A stretch of DNA of 7,771 nt from Chloroflexota bacterium (GCA_021785115.1 JAJYGO010000022.1:1-7771); one strand, 5' to 3'. Counted from the first letter of the stretch, positions 1-6,942 are shown. Notes: generated by a model from the sequence alone, not told the origin. Numbers and translations are program-made.

Positions 1-108
1 GGTCGCGCCGGCGGGGACGCGCCGGCGGGACCGGCGCGAGGGATGCGCACCGGCGGGCGGGACGCGCCGGCGGGACCGGCGCGCGGCACCGCGCCGGCGG
101 TTCGCTGA
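1..108 (+). other. Possible 3' end of an upstream gene (weak)
   Basis: The frame beginning at base 1 runs 35 codons to TGA at 106-108 and has high third-position G/C. It reads as an Ala/Pro/Gly/Arg-rich tail with a repeated DAPAGPARG-like unit. The two other forward frames are also open here, as is common in such GC-rich DNA, so this is only a possibility; the sequence left of the window would settle it. Confidence 0.2.
14..83. repeat. Pair of 25-bp direct repeats, period 45 bp
   Basis: An identical 25-bp stretch lies at 14-38 and 59-83, with starts 45 bp apart. Each copy contains the 9-mer CGCCGGCGG, which also occurs at 6-14, 92-100 and 131-139 (five copies in the first 140 bases). The period is a multiple of three and the frame starting at base 1 stays open to a TGA at 106-108, so the repeat could encode a repeated Ala/Pro/Gly-rich peptide at the end of a gene entering from the left. 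It could equally be non-coding GC-rich repeat DNA; all three forward frames are open over much of this stretch, so frame alone decides nothing. Confidence 0.8.
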
Positions 109-158
109 CCAGGCGGCGCGCGCGGGACCACGCCGGCGGTTCGCTGACCAGGCGGCGC
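81..158. repeat. Two 39-bp tandem units containing a stop codon
   Basis: Unit 1 (81-119) and unit 2 (120-158) are adjacent and differ at two bases by hand comparison; an exact 29-bp core lies at 92-120 and 131-159. Each unit carries TTCGCTGACC, so the TGA at 106-108 is repeated at 145-147 in the same frame. This is what a recent tandem duplication of 39 bp would leave. It lies 50-130 bp upstream of the lipoprotein gene, where a promoter or leader would be expected, but no promoter motif is recognisable in it. Confidence 0.85.
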
Positions 159-207
159 GAGCACAAGCAACACGAGACCGGCGGGCGACGGCGAGGAGGA
201 CAGACGG

Positions 208-822
208 ATGCGCGGGCGAGCATGGCTCGGATGCCTGGTCGTGCTGGTGGCCATCGTCAGCGGGTGCGGCGCAACGACCCAGGAGCGGGTCGACGCAGCC
301 GCGCTCCAGCCCGGCACGAACGCCGCACCGGCGCCGTCTCCGGTCGCGACCGGAACGCAGTACGCCGCGGCGATGTGCGACCTCACGAACACGCTCGCCG
401 GTGCCGTGACGACCCTCGACGCCGTGGACGGACGGGCGGCATCGACGGTGAAGGCGGGCGTCGTGGGCCTGCCGGCCGTCCTCTCGCGGGCGGACGCGTT
501 GTTCACCAGCGTCGAACGCTGGCCCCACGCAGTGAGCGCGACGTTCGCAGAGCCGGCGAACGAGGCGGAATCGTTGCTTGCCGGCGTCTCCCCGCATCTC
601 TCGTCCGTGGCGCCGACGACCCGGCTCGTCGAGCTCGTCCTCCGCGCGGCTGAGCTCGACCTCGCACTCGATGAGCAGGGCGGGCAGACGACGACAGGGC
701 TGACCTCGCGGCTCGTGCGCGCGTTCGCCTCAGCGCGCGTCGCGATCGCGGGGGAGCTCGGGTTCGCACTGCCGTCCCAGGTCCCGCTCGGCTACCGGAT
801 CGCCTGCCCGCCGCCCGCGTGA
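208..822 (+). CDS. Putative lipoprotein of unknown function
   Basis: The 204-aa product starts with a short basic n-region (MRGRAW), a hydrophobic core to about residue 17 and a lipobox V17-S18-G19-C20, so it is predicted to be cut before C20, lipidated there and anchored on the outer face of the cytoplasmic membrane. Residues 21-50 are an Ala/Pro/Thr-rich linker. The rest looks mostly alpha-helical, possibly a small helical bundle, with two further cysteines, C57 and C200, near the two ends that could form a disulfide. The ATG start is well supported: the purine-rich ribosome binding site GAGGAGGA (193-200) ends 7 nt before it. I recognise no family or catalytic motif, so the function is unknown. 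The gene lies 272 bp upstream of the protease gene on the same strand; cotranscription is possible but not shown. Confidence 0.82.
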   Translation: MRGRAWLGCLVVLVAIVSGCGATTQERVDAAALQPGTNAAPAPSPVATGTQYAAAMCDLTNTLAGAVTTLDAVDGRAASTVKAGVVGLPAVLSRADALFTSVERWPHAVSATFAEPANEAESLLAGVSPHLSSVAPTTRLVELVLRAAELDLALDEQGGQTTTGLTSRLVRAFASARVAIAGELGFALPSQVPLGYRIACPPPA

Positions 823-1094
823 AAGCGATGGATTCCGGCGCGCGGCGACCCGCGCCTGCGCGGCTACGGACCACGACGTAGGCGCCGACTGGCCTGATCG
901 TTCCGGCCGATTGACGCCGTCGTGCCTTGTGCGGCCCTCTGTCACGGGCCGATGCTCGTCTCGTTCACGATCCCTGCGCGGATCGGAGCTGCGGGGGGTG
1001 GCGCGCGACCGAGATCCGGTCGCCTGCGTCCGGCGACGCGCGGGGCACCACCGCCGCGGGTCCGGTCGCTCGGTCCCCGGCCGCGGAGGCCGTC
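823..1094. other. Intergenic region before the protease gene
   Basis: No convincing gene is seen. The protease reading frame stays open upstream to a TTG at 927, but the extra residues would lack a ribosome binding site and would bury the signal peptide, so I treat 927-1094 as leader. A 6-bp stem with a CGAC loop at 840-855 follows the lipoprotein stop by 17 bp but has no T-rich tail. A TTGACG at 911-916 has no matching -10 box at normal spacing. Confidence 0.5.
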
Positions 1095-2873
1095 ATGCGC
1101 AGACCCACCGGTTCCCTGCGACACCTCTCCGCCCTTGGAGCCGTGGGTGCGGCGCTCGCGATGGCGGTCATGTCGGCCGGGAGCGTCTCGGCGGCGCCCC
1201 ACCGGGCGCCCATCCTCGGCGCGCCGTCCGACCGCCTCCTCGTCACCTACGGGTCCGGTGCGGACTACGCGTCGGCGGCGTCCGTGCTGCCGGACCAGCT
1301 GCACCCGGCCGCGGTGCCGTCGCTGCACATGCGCGTCGCCGCGGCGCGTCGCGGCCACGGCGCAGATCTCGCCGCCACGGTCGCGTCCGAGCCGGGCGTG
1401 GTGTCAGTCGAGTACGACCAGCAGACGCACGCGCAGCTCGTCCCCGACGATCCGCTCTACGGGAAGCAGTGGGCGGCCGACAACCAGGTCTCGCTCCCGT
1501 CGGCGTGGAGCATGACGCACGGCAGCGCGGACGTGACGATCGCCGTGCTCGACAGCGGCATCGACGCGTCGCACCCCGAGTTCAGCGGGCGGATCCTGCC
1601 CGGCTACGACTTCGTCCACGGCGACGCATCGCCCGCCGACGATTTCGGTCACGGCACGATGTCGAGCGGGGTGGCAGCGGCGGCGGGGAACAACGGCATC
1701 GGCGTCGCGGGCGGCTGCTGGAGCTGCGAGATCCTGCCCGTGAAGGTCCTGAACTCCTCGGGATCGGGTTACGCCTCGACCGCGATCCAGGGGATCACGT
1801 GGGCGGCCGACCAGGGCGCGCGGGTCGTCAGCATGAGCTTCGGCGGCTTCTCCTGGAGCCAGGCGTTCCAGGACGCGATCACGTACGCCCGCGACCGCGG
1901 CGCCGTGGTGGTCGCCTCGGCCGGCAACGAGGGCAACACGAAGGTCTTCTACCCCGGCGGATTCGGCGGCGTGATCTCCGTCGCGTCGATCACGACGTCG
2001 GGCGGGTTCTACTCGTGGTCGAACCGGGGCTCCTGGGTCGACGTCGCGGCCCCGGGCTGCATCTGGACCACGCAGCGTGGCGGGTCGTACGGGAACTTCT
2101 GCGGCACCTCGGCCTCGACGCCGCTCGTGGCCGGGATCATCGGGCTCATGCGGAGCGTCCGGCCCACGGCGTCGGTCTCGCAGATCGAGCATGCGCTGTT
2201 CGGCTCCGCGCACCGGACCGGGATCGCGGTCCGCTACGGCGTCGTGAACGCGGCGTCCGCGGTCGCGGCCATCGAGGCCACCGTCCCCGCGCCCACCTCG
2301 AGCCTGACGTACGCGAGCCTCCAGACCGTCACCGCGGCCTGCCCGTCGATCCGCCTGCGCACCTCGCCGAACGCCATCGCCGACGTCGCCGACACCGTCG
2401 ACCAGGGGGTGACGGCCACGGTGAGCGGCACGGTGCTCGGCTCGGCGTACGTCTCGACCTGCAATCACACCGGCACCTACCTGTGGTGGTACCGCGTCAT
2501 CGCCGTCAACGGCCAGCCGCTGTCGCAACCGCTCTACGCCGCGACCGCCTTCTGGAACGCCGGCACATCCCCGGCGCCCGCGCGGACCGACCCGACGCCG
2601 CCGCCGGCCACGCCCGCCCCGTACCCGGCGACGATCACCTCCATGTGCCCGGACGTGCGGGCTCGGACCCAGCCGAACCTCGGCGCCCCGATCATGCTCA
2701 AGATCCCGCAGGGCTCGACCGCGACCGCCTCGGCCGCCGTCCGGGGCGCGGCGTACTCGTCGACCTGCTACCACGTCGGCAACTACCTCTGGTGGTACCG
2801 GATCACCGCCGTCAACGGGCAGCCGCTCGCGGCGCCCCTGTACGTCGCGACCGCGTTCTGGCGCAAACCCTGA
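1095..2873 (+). CDS. Secreted S8 family (subtilisin-like) serine protease with two C-terminal SH3-like repeats
   Basis: This 592-aa pre-pro-protease should hydrolyse proteins outside the cell. Residues 1-33 form a Sec-type signal peptide (basic start, hydrophobic core 11-28, cleavage likely after V-S-A33). Residues about 45-115 fit an inhibitor-I9-like propeptide. The catalytic domain (about 120-395) shows the whole triad: D153 in VLDSGID, H186 in FGHGT, S339 in CGTSAS, with oxyanion-hole N278 in ASAGNEG. C322/C336 flank the active-site strand and C208/C211 form a CxxC; both could be disulfides. Two copies of a 72-residue SH3-like domain follow (416-487 and 518-589), joined by a Pro/Thr/Ala-rich linker; they may bind cell wall or substrate. 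I chose the ATG at 1095 because GGAGG (1085-1089) sits 5 nt before it and the signal peptide starts there. The family call is firm; the substrate and the role of the C-terminal domains are unknown. Confidence 0.95.
   Translation: MRRPTGSLRHLSALGAVGAALAMAVMSAGSVSAAPHRAPILGAPSDRLLVTYGSGADYASAASVLPDQLHPAAVPSLHMRVAAARRGHGADLAATVASEPGVVSVEYDQQTHAQLVPDDPLYGKQWAADNQVSLPSAWSMTHGSADVTIAVLDSGIDASHPEFSGRILPGYDFVHGDASPADDFGHGTMSSGVAAAAGNNGIGVAGGCWSCEILPVKVLNSSGSGYASTAIQGITWAADQGARVVSMSFGGFSWSQAFQDAITYARDRGAVVVASAGNEGNTKVFYPGGFGGVISVASITTSGGFYSWSNRGSWVDVAAPGCIWTTQRGGSYGNFCGTSASTPLVAGIIGLMRSVRPTASVSQIEHALFGSAHRTGIAVRYGVVNAASAVAAIEATVPAPTSSLTYASLQTVTAACPSIRLRTSPNAIADVADTVDQGVTATVSGTVLGSAYVSTCNHTGTYLWWYRVIAVNGQPLSQPLYAATAFWNAGTSPAPARTDPTPPPATPAPYPATITSMCPDVRARTQPNLGAPIMLKIPQGSTATASAAVRGAAYSSTCYHVGNYLWWYRITAVNGQPLAAPLYVATAFWRKP
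2340..2555 (+). repeat. SH3-like domain, copy 1 (within the protease)
   Basis: This segment encodes protease residues 416-487. It starts at C416, has a second cysteine at C456 and carries the signature LWWYR followed by AVNGQPL and ATAFW. Compared without gaps with copy 2, 44 of 72 residues are identical by hand count, with the identity concentrated in the second half. The fold assignment as bacterial SH3-like is an inference from length, sequence style and position at the end of a secreted hydrolase. Confidence 0.75.
2646..2861 (+). repeat. SH3-like domain, copy 2 (within the protease)
   Basis: This segment encodes protease residues 518-589 and ends three residues before the C-terminus. It repeats the copy 1 pattern, with C518 and C558 at the same spacing, LWWYR, AVNGQPL and ATAFW. 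The copy starts are 102 residues apart, which suggests duplication of the domain together with its linker. Confidence 0.75.
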
Positions 2874-2933
2874 GCCTGAGGCTGAGCCCTTCCCTCGGCT
2901 CACGCCGAGCCTCGATCACACCGCGGGCACCTC

Positions 2934-2963
2934 GGACCCGGGCGGCACACGCCGCCCGGGTCC
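2934..2963 (+). terminator. Strong 13-bp stem-loop terminator after the protease gene
   Basis: A perfect inverted repeat with arms 2934-2946 and 2951-2963 leaves the loop ACAC, starting 61 bp after the protease stop. On the + strand it is followed by CCCGTCTCTTC, a modest T-enriched tail; no T run follows on the minus strand, so it fits the protease transcript better. It lies in the convergent gap, so it may also block read-through in either direction. Confidence 0.7.
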
Positions 2964-3017
2964 CCGTCTCTTCGGCGATGGCGCGCATGAGGTGCTTCTG
3001 ACGCGCCCCGGGGCCGA

Positions 3018-3037
3018 TCGCCCGCGGTCGCGGGCGA
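3018..3037. terminator. Second stem-loop in the convergent gap, possibly for the iminopeptidase transcript
   Basis: An 8-bp perfect stem (3018-3025 with 3030-3037) closes a GGTC loop, 55 bp beyond the iminopeptidase stop on its own strand. Neither side has a T tract, so it is a weak terminator candidate; GC-rich hairpins arise easily by chance here. The palindrome GCCCCGGGGC at 3005-3014 lies beside it. Confidence 0.35.
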
Positions 3038-3092
3038 CCCGGCGTCCTTCCAGTCGCGCCGCGCTGTGACCGGGCGCGCTCGTCGTCGCGCG

Positions 3093-4043
3093 TCACTCGG
3101 CGCGCCGGAACTCGTCCGTCGCCGCCACGAGCCGGTCGATCGTGCCGGTCTCCGTCGAGGAGTGACCGGCGTCCGGCACCACCTCGAAGCCCGCCTCGGG
3201 CCACCGGCGATGCAGGTCCCACGCCGTCGTCATGGGGCACACGACGTCGTAGCGCCCCTGGACGATCCGGGCCGGGATGTGCCGGATGCGGTCGACGCCG
3301 TCGAGGAGCTCGTCGGGCGTCGAGAAGAAGCCACCGTTGACGAAGTAGTGGCACTCGATGCGTGCGAAGGCGTCTGCCGTCGCCTCACCCGCATACCGCT
3401 CGATGAGCTTCGGGTCCGGGCGCAGCTTGCTGGTCTTCGCCTCCCACGTGCTCCACGCCCGAGCGGTCTCGGCGCGCGCCACGGGATCGTCGCCCGTCAG
3501 GCGTCGGTGGTAGGCGGACACGAGGTCGTCTCGCTCCGCCGGCGGGATCGGGGCGAGGTACTCCTCCCACGCGTCGGGGAACAGGAAACTGGCCCCCTCC
3601 TGGTAGAACCACCGGATCTCGTGCGGCCGCAGCAGGAAGATGCCGCGCAGCACGAGCGCGCGGACCCGGTCCGGGTGGCGCTCGGCGTACGCGAGCGCGA
3701 GCGTGCTGCCCCACGACCCGCCGAACACCACCCACCGCTCGATGCCGAGCAGCTCTCGCAGCCGCTCCATGTCGGCCACGAGGTCCCAGGTCGTGTTCTC
3801 CTCGAGGCTCGCGTGCGGCGTGCTGCGACCCGATCCGCGCTGGTCGAACAGCACGATCCGGTACGCCTGCGGGTCGAAGAACCGCCGATCGTCGGCGCTC
3901 GTGCCGCCGCCGGGGCCGCCGTGGACGAACACGACGGGCGTCGCATCCGGTGACCCGGACTCCTCCCAGTAGATCTCGTGAACCGGCGGGACGCGGAGGC
4001 GGCCGGTACGGAATGGGTCGATGGCCGGATACAGCTCGCGCAC
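3093..4043 (-). CDS. pip: Proline iminopeptidase (alpha/beta hydrolase, family S33)
   Basis: This 316-aa cytosolic enzyme removes N-terminal proline from peptides. The N-terminus (RELYPAIDPFRTG... then IYWEESG) is typical of the family. HGGPGGG (41-47) forms the oxyanion-hole region, DQRGSGRS (67-74) follows, the nucleophile elbow is GGSWGS with S110, and the other triad members are D266 in QGRYDVVCP and H294 in AGHS. W197, W200 and E201 (AWSTWE) and HYFVNGGFF (232-240) match the cap region that shapes the proline pocket. No signal peptide is seen. The frame is open 39 codons further to an ATG at 4160, but I chose the GTG at 4043-4041 because GGAGG (4052-4048) lies 4 nt before it and the resulting length matches the family. 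The gene is convergent with the protease and divergent from the acyltransferase. The assignment is firm. Confidence 0.95.
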   Translation of the reverse strand: MRELYPAIDPFRTGRLRVPPVHEIYWEESGSPDATPVVFVHGGPGGGTSADDRRFFDPQAYRIVLFDQRGSGRSTPHASLEENTTWDLVADMERLRELLGIERWVVFGGSWGSTLALAYAERHPDRVRALVLRGIFLLRPHEIRWFYQEGASFLFPDAWEEYLAPIPPAERDDLVSAYHRRLTGDDPVARAETARAWSTWEAKTSKLRPDPKLIERYAGEATADAFARIECHYFVNGGFFSTPDELLDGVDRIRHIPARIVQGRYDVVCPMTTAWDLHRRWPEAGFEVVPDAGHSSTETGTIDRLVAATDEFRRAE

Positions 4044-4542
4044 GGGACCTCCACGTCGATCGAATGCCGGCGAGAACAGGAACTCGGGCGCCGGCGACGG
4101 TCCATGCCCGTGGCCCCGGTTTCGACCGTGGCCGGGCACCGTCCGCGCCGCGCGCCCCATCCTAGGCTTCCGCCGACCACCGCGCCGGCAGCCGCCACGC
4201 GTTCGCCGCCCACGGATGGGACTTCAGGACCCACGGCGATCCGGCCGTGGGGGATGGCTTTGCGGCGGCCGCGGCCCACGGTCTGCGCATGCAGACGGTC
4301 GACCCGGGGCGCGACCTGCGCGTCTGCGACCGGTGCGGCGGGACGATGCCGCGCGACCTCATGGTCGTCGTGTTCCTGGGCATGTCCGGCAGTAAGCGCC
4401 TCACGCTGCATGCCCGGATTCATCGGCAGAGGCGGGCGGCACCCGCGCAACGGCCGGTTCGACGGGACTTCCGGATGATGCGGATGCAAGCCGCGGGGCC
4501 GCATCATTGACCTCGACGGGTCGCGCTTGGGGAACTGTCGCG
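4044..4542. other. Divergent intergenic region between pip and the acyltransferase gene
   Basis: About 500 bp separate the two starts. The part next to pip (4044-4160) holds only its ribosome binding site and an unused upstream extension of its frame. The middle contains a short coding-like stretch, described separately. No promoter boxes with convincing spacing, operator, riboswitch or RNA gene could be recognised. The promoters of both divergent genes presumably lie here. Confidence 0.5.
4166..4510 (+). pseudogene. Coding-like stretch of uncertain strand; possible small gene or gene remnant
   Basis: In the + frame from 4166 (just after TAG at 4163) to TGA at 4508-4510, 69 of the first 75 codons (to 4390) end in G or C, including 36 in a row at 4283-4390; the bias then falls. 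No ATG, GTG or TTG lies in frame before GTG 4247, and neither that codon nor ATG 4289 has a ribosome binding site, so an intact gene is doubtful. The + peptide has a single CxxC (CDRCGG) and a hydrophobic stretch LMVVVFLG, without a recognisable family. The opposite-strand frame 4404-4162 shares the same third positions, so the bias cannot choose a strand; its peptide is Arg/Pro/Trp-rich and looks less like a protein. It may be a decayed gene. Confidence 0.25.
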
Positions 4543-6942
4543 ATGTCACGGACGGGCCGACGGGTGACGACCGAGGACGCCTCGGCTTCCGTCACCGCGC
4601 GCCCGGGTGCCGGAGAGGATCACGCGGAGGGCGGACGCGCCACCGACGCCGCGGGCGAACGCGTCGCCGACGCCCTGCCGTGCTCCGTGCACGACGCCCG
4701 AGCTTCGGGCGCGGAGGACCAGGACGACGCCTCTTCGCGGCGCTCCGCCTCCGGAGCCGACTCGCGGCTGCCGGGCCTCGACGGACTCCGGGCGGTCGCG
4801 GTCCTCGCGGTCATCGTCTACCACGCCGGTCTCGGCTGGCTCCCGGGCGGCTTCCTCGGCGTCGACGTCTTCTTCGTGATCAGCGGCTTCCTGATCACGA
4901 CCCTCCTGCTCGCGGAGCGCGACCGGCTCGGACACATCCGGCTGAAGGCGTTCTGGCTGCGGCGCGCCCGGCGGCTGCTGCCGGCGCTCTTCCTCCTGCT
5001 CGCGGCGACCCTGACCATCGCGGTCCTCGTGGCGCCCGACGAGCTCGCCCGGCTGCGCGGCGACACCCTCGCGGCACTCGCCTACGTCACGAACTGGTAC
5101 CTGATCCTGCACCAGACGTCGTACTTCGAGAGCGTCGGGCGGCCGTCGCCGCTGCTCCACCTGTGGTCGCTCGCGGTCGAGGAGCAGTTCTACCTGCTCT
5201 GGCCGCTCGCCCTGGTCGCGGGCATCGCGCTGCTCCGCCGCCGCGGGATGCTCGTCGCGACGATCGCCGGCGCCGCGGGTTCGGCGATCCTCATGGCGCT
5301 CCTGTACGTCCCCGACGCGGACCCCTCCCGCGTCTACTACGGCACCGACACGCACGCGGTCGGCCTGCTCGTCGGCGCGGCGCTCGCGCTCGCCTGGACG
5401 CCGCGGCCGTCGACCGAGGCCACCCAGGCCGCCTCCGAGGATCCCGGGCAGATGCTCCTCGCGCGTCCCGCTCGCGTCCGCCGCGCGGTCGGCGCGCTCC
5501 CGTGGCTCGACCTCGTCGGCGTTGCGGCCCTCGTCGCGGTGCTCGGCCTGTTCGTCGGACTCGACGAGTACGAGCCGTTCCTCTACCAGGGTGGGTTCGT
5601 CGTGCTCGGCCTCGCCACCGCCGCGGTCATCGTCGCGGCCGTCCATCCGCGCGGGCATCTCGGCACGCACCTCCTCGACCGGCAACCGCTGCGCTGGATC
5701 GGGGAGCGCTCGTACGGCATCTACCTCTGGCACTGGCCGATCTTCACCTTCACACGGCCGACGCTCGACGTACCGCTCGATCCCCTCCCCGACCTCGCCC
5801 TGCGGCTCGCGCTCACGTTCGTCGCGGCGGAGGCTTCGTACCGGTTCCTCGAGACGCCGGTCCGCCGCGGGGCTCTCGGCCGGGCGTGGAAGCGCTGGCT
5901 CGCCGTCCCGCGTCACCAGCGGCTCGTCGCATACCGGCTCCCGCTCGCGTCCGGTGCTGCCGTCCTCGTCGTGGCCGCCGTCGTCGGCGCCCGCGTGGTC
6001 GCGGCGACGCCGCCGCCGACGCCCTCGTACCTGGCGGTCAGCTCGATCGACACCGGAGCACCGCTGTCGGGGACGGGCGTGACCGTCGCCGGCGTGGCAG
6101 GGCACGGATCAGCCACCGGCCAGGGGGGCGACGCCGCGCCGCAGGCCACCCCGCCGTCCGCCGGAACGACGAATCCATCCACGAATGGGACCGGGAACGG
6201 TCCCGGCCTGGCACCGCCGCCATCGGCAGCCGTTCCGTCGGCCCATCCTCCGCGCGTGCTGGCCATCGGCGACTCCGTCATGCTCGGCGCCGTGCGCGAG
6301 CTGCGGACGGCGATCCGCGGCATCGAGATCAACGCCGCGGAGGGCCGGTCGTTCCAGGTCGGGATCCAGCTGCTCGAGTCGCGCCGGGAGGCGGGCCTGC
6401 TCCCGCCGGTCGTCGTGATCTCGCTCGGCGACAACGGCTGGATCAGCGGAACGATGCTCGACCAGGCGATGCAGGTGCTGAAGGGCGAGCGCCTCGTCGC
6501 GTTCGTCAACCTCAAGGAGCCACGGGACTGGGAGGCACACGACAACCTGATGCTCGCGGCGCTCGCGAGCAGGTACCCGAACGTGGTCGTCGTCGACTGG
6601 CACTCCGCGAGCGAGCACCACCCGGAGTACTTCTGGGACGACGCGATCCACCTCCGCCCGGCGGGCGCCGCGGCCTACGCCCGGGCCGTCGCCCAGGCAC
6701 TCGCCCCCGCTCTCGCCCCGATCGCCTCGCCGGTGGCCGGAGCCGCATCGCCGTACGCGACCGCCACCACCTCGGCGAGCTCGGCACTCCCGTCCGCCCC
6801 GGCCCGGCCGGTCTCGCCCACGCCGGCGCCTTCCTCGCGGCCGCCGAGCCGGACGCGGGCCCCGGCACGGTCACCGTCGCCACCGCCGACCGCGCACCCG
6901 ACTTCGGCGCCCACGCCTCGCCCGACGGCGTCTCCGGCCTGA
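4543..6942 (+). CDS. Membrane O-acyltransferase (acyltransferase-3 family) fused to an SGNH domain
   Basis: This 799-aa protein (OafA/YrhL type) is expected to transfer acyl groups, usually acetyl, across the membrane to a surface polysaccharide or peptidoglycan. Residues 1-74 are a polar, disordered-looking N-terminus. The membrane part (about 75-485) has RLPGLDGLRAVAVLAV with the R83-x10-H94 motif, GVDVFFVISGFLIT, RRARRLLPA, LHLWSLAVEEQFYLLWP and YGIYLWHWPI, all hallmarks, with about ten or more hydrophobic segments. A Pro/Gly/Thr linker (489-568) leads to an SGNH domain: GDS (S578), SLGDNG (N631) and DAIH (D700, H703). Residues 722-799 are a Pro/Ser/Thr/Ala tail. I prefer ATG 4543 (weak GGGGAA, 8 nt upstream) to the TTG at 4507; GTG 4564 is also possible. 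The acceptor cannot be told from the sequence, and no polysaccharide genes are adjacent. Confidence 0.92.
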   Translation: MSRTGRRVTTEDASASVTARPGAGEDHAEGGRATDAAGERVADALPCSVHDARASGAEDQDDASSRRSASGADSRLPGLDGLRAVAVLAVIVYHAGLGWLPGGFLGVDVFFVISGFLITTLLLAERDRLGHIRLKAFWLRRARRLLPALFLLLAATLTIAVLVAPDELARLRGDTLAALAYVTNWYLILHQTSYFESVGRPSPLLHLWSLAVEEQFYLLWPLALVAGIALLRRRGMLVATIAGAAGSAILMALLYVPDADPSRVYYGTDTHAVGLLVGAALALAWTPRPSTEATQAASEDPGQMLLARPARVRRAVGALPWLDLVGVAALVAVLGLFVGLDEYEPFLYQGGFVVLGLATAAVIVAAVHPRGHLGTHLLDRQPLRWIGERSYGIYLWHWPIFTFTRPTLDVPLDPLPDLALRLALTFVAAEASYRFLETPVRRGALGRAWKRWLAVPRHQRLVAYRLPLASGAAVLVVAAVVGARVVAATPPPTPSYLAVSSIDTGAPLSGTGVTVAGVAGHGSATGQGGDAAPQATPPSAGTTNPSTNGTGNGPGLAPPPSAAVPSAHPPRVLAIGDSVMLGAVRELRTAIRGIEINAAEGRSFQVGIQLLESRREAGLLPPVVVISLGDNGWISGTMLDQAMQVLKGERLVAFVNLKEPRDWEAHDNLMLAALASRYPNVVVVDWHSASEHHPEYFWDDAIHLRPAGAAAYARAVAQALAPALAPIASPVAGAASPYATATTSASSALPSAPARPVSPTPAPSSRPPSRTRAPARSPSPPPTAHPTSAPTPRPTASPA

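Noticed and set aside
1..160. CRISPR array
   Set aside because: Only two copies of each repeat, adjacent or nearly so, with no unique spacers of constant length and no cas genes.
840..855. 6-bp stem-loop after the lipoprotein gene as a terminator
   Set aside because: Short stem, no T tract, and such stems are common by chance at this G+C content.
911..916. TTGACG as a -35 promoter box
   Set aside because: No -10-like hexamer 16-18 bp downstream, and the distance to the protease start is long.
1404..2903. 499-codon open frame antisense to the protease
   Set aside because: Arg/Gly/Asp-rich shadow frame with no domain or ribosome binding site.
911..3001. 696-codon open frame on the + strand over the protease gene
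   Set aside because: Arg-rich translation without motifs; the protease frame has the full catalytic triad and signal peptide.
4546..6105. 519-codon open frame antisense to the acyltransferase
   Set aside because: Charged low-complexity translation, whereas the sense strand carries all family motifs.
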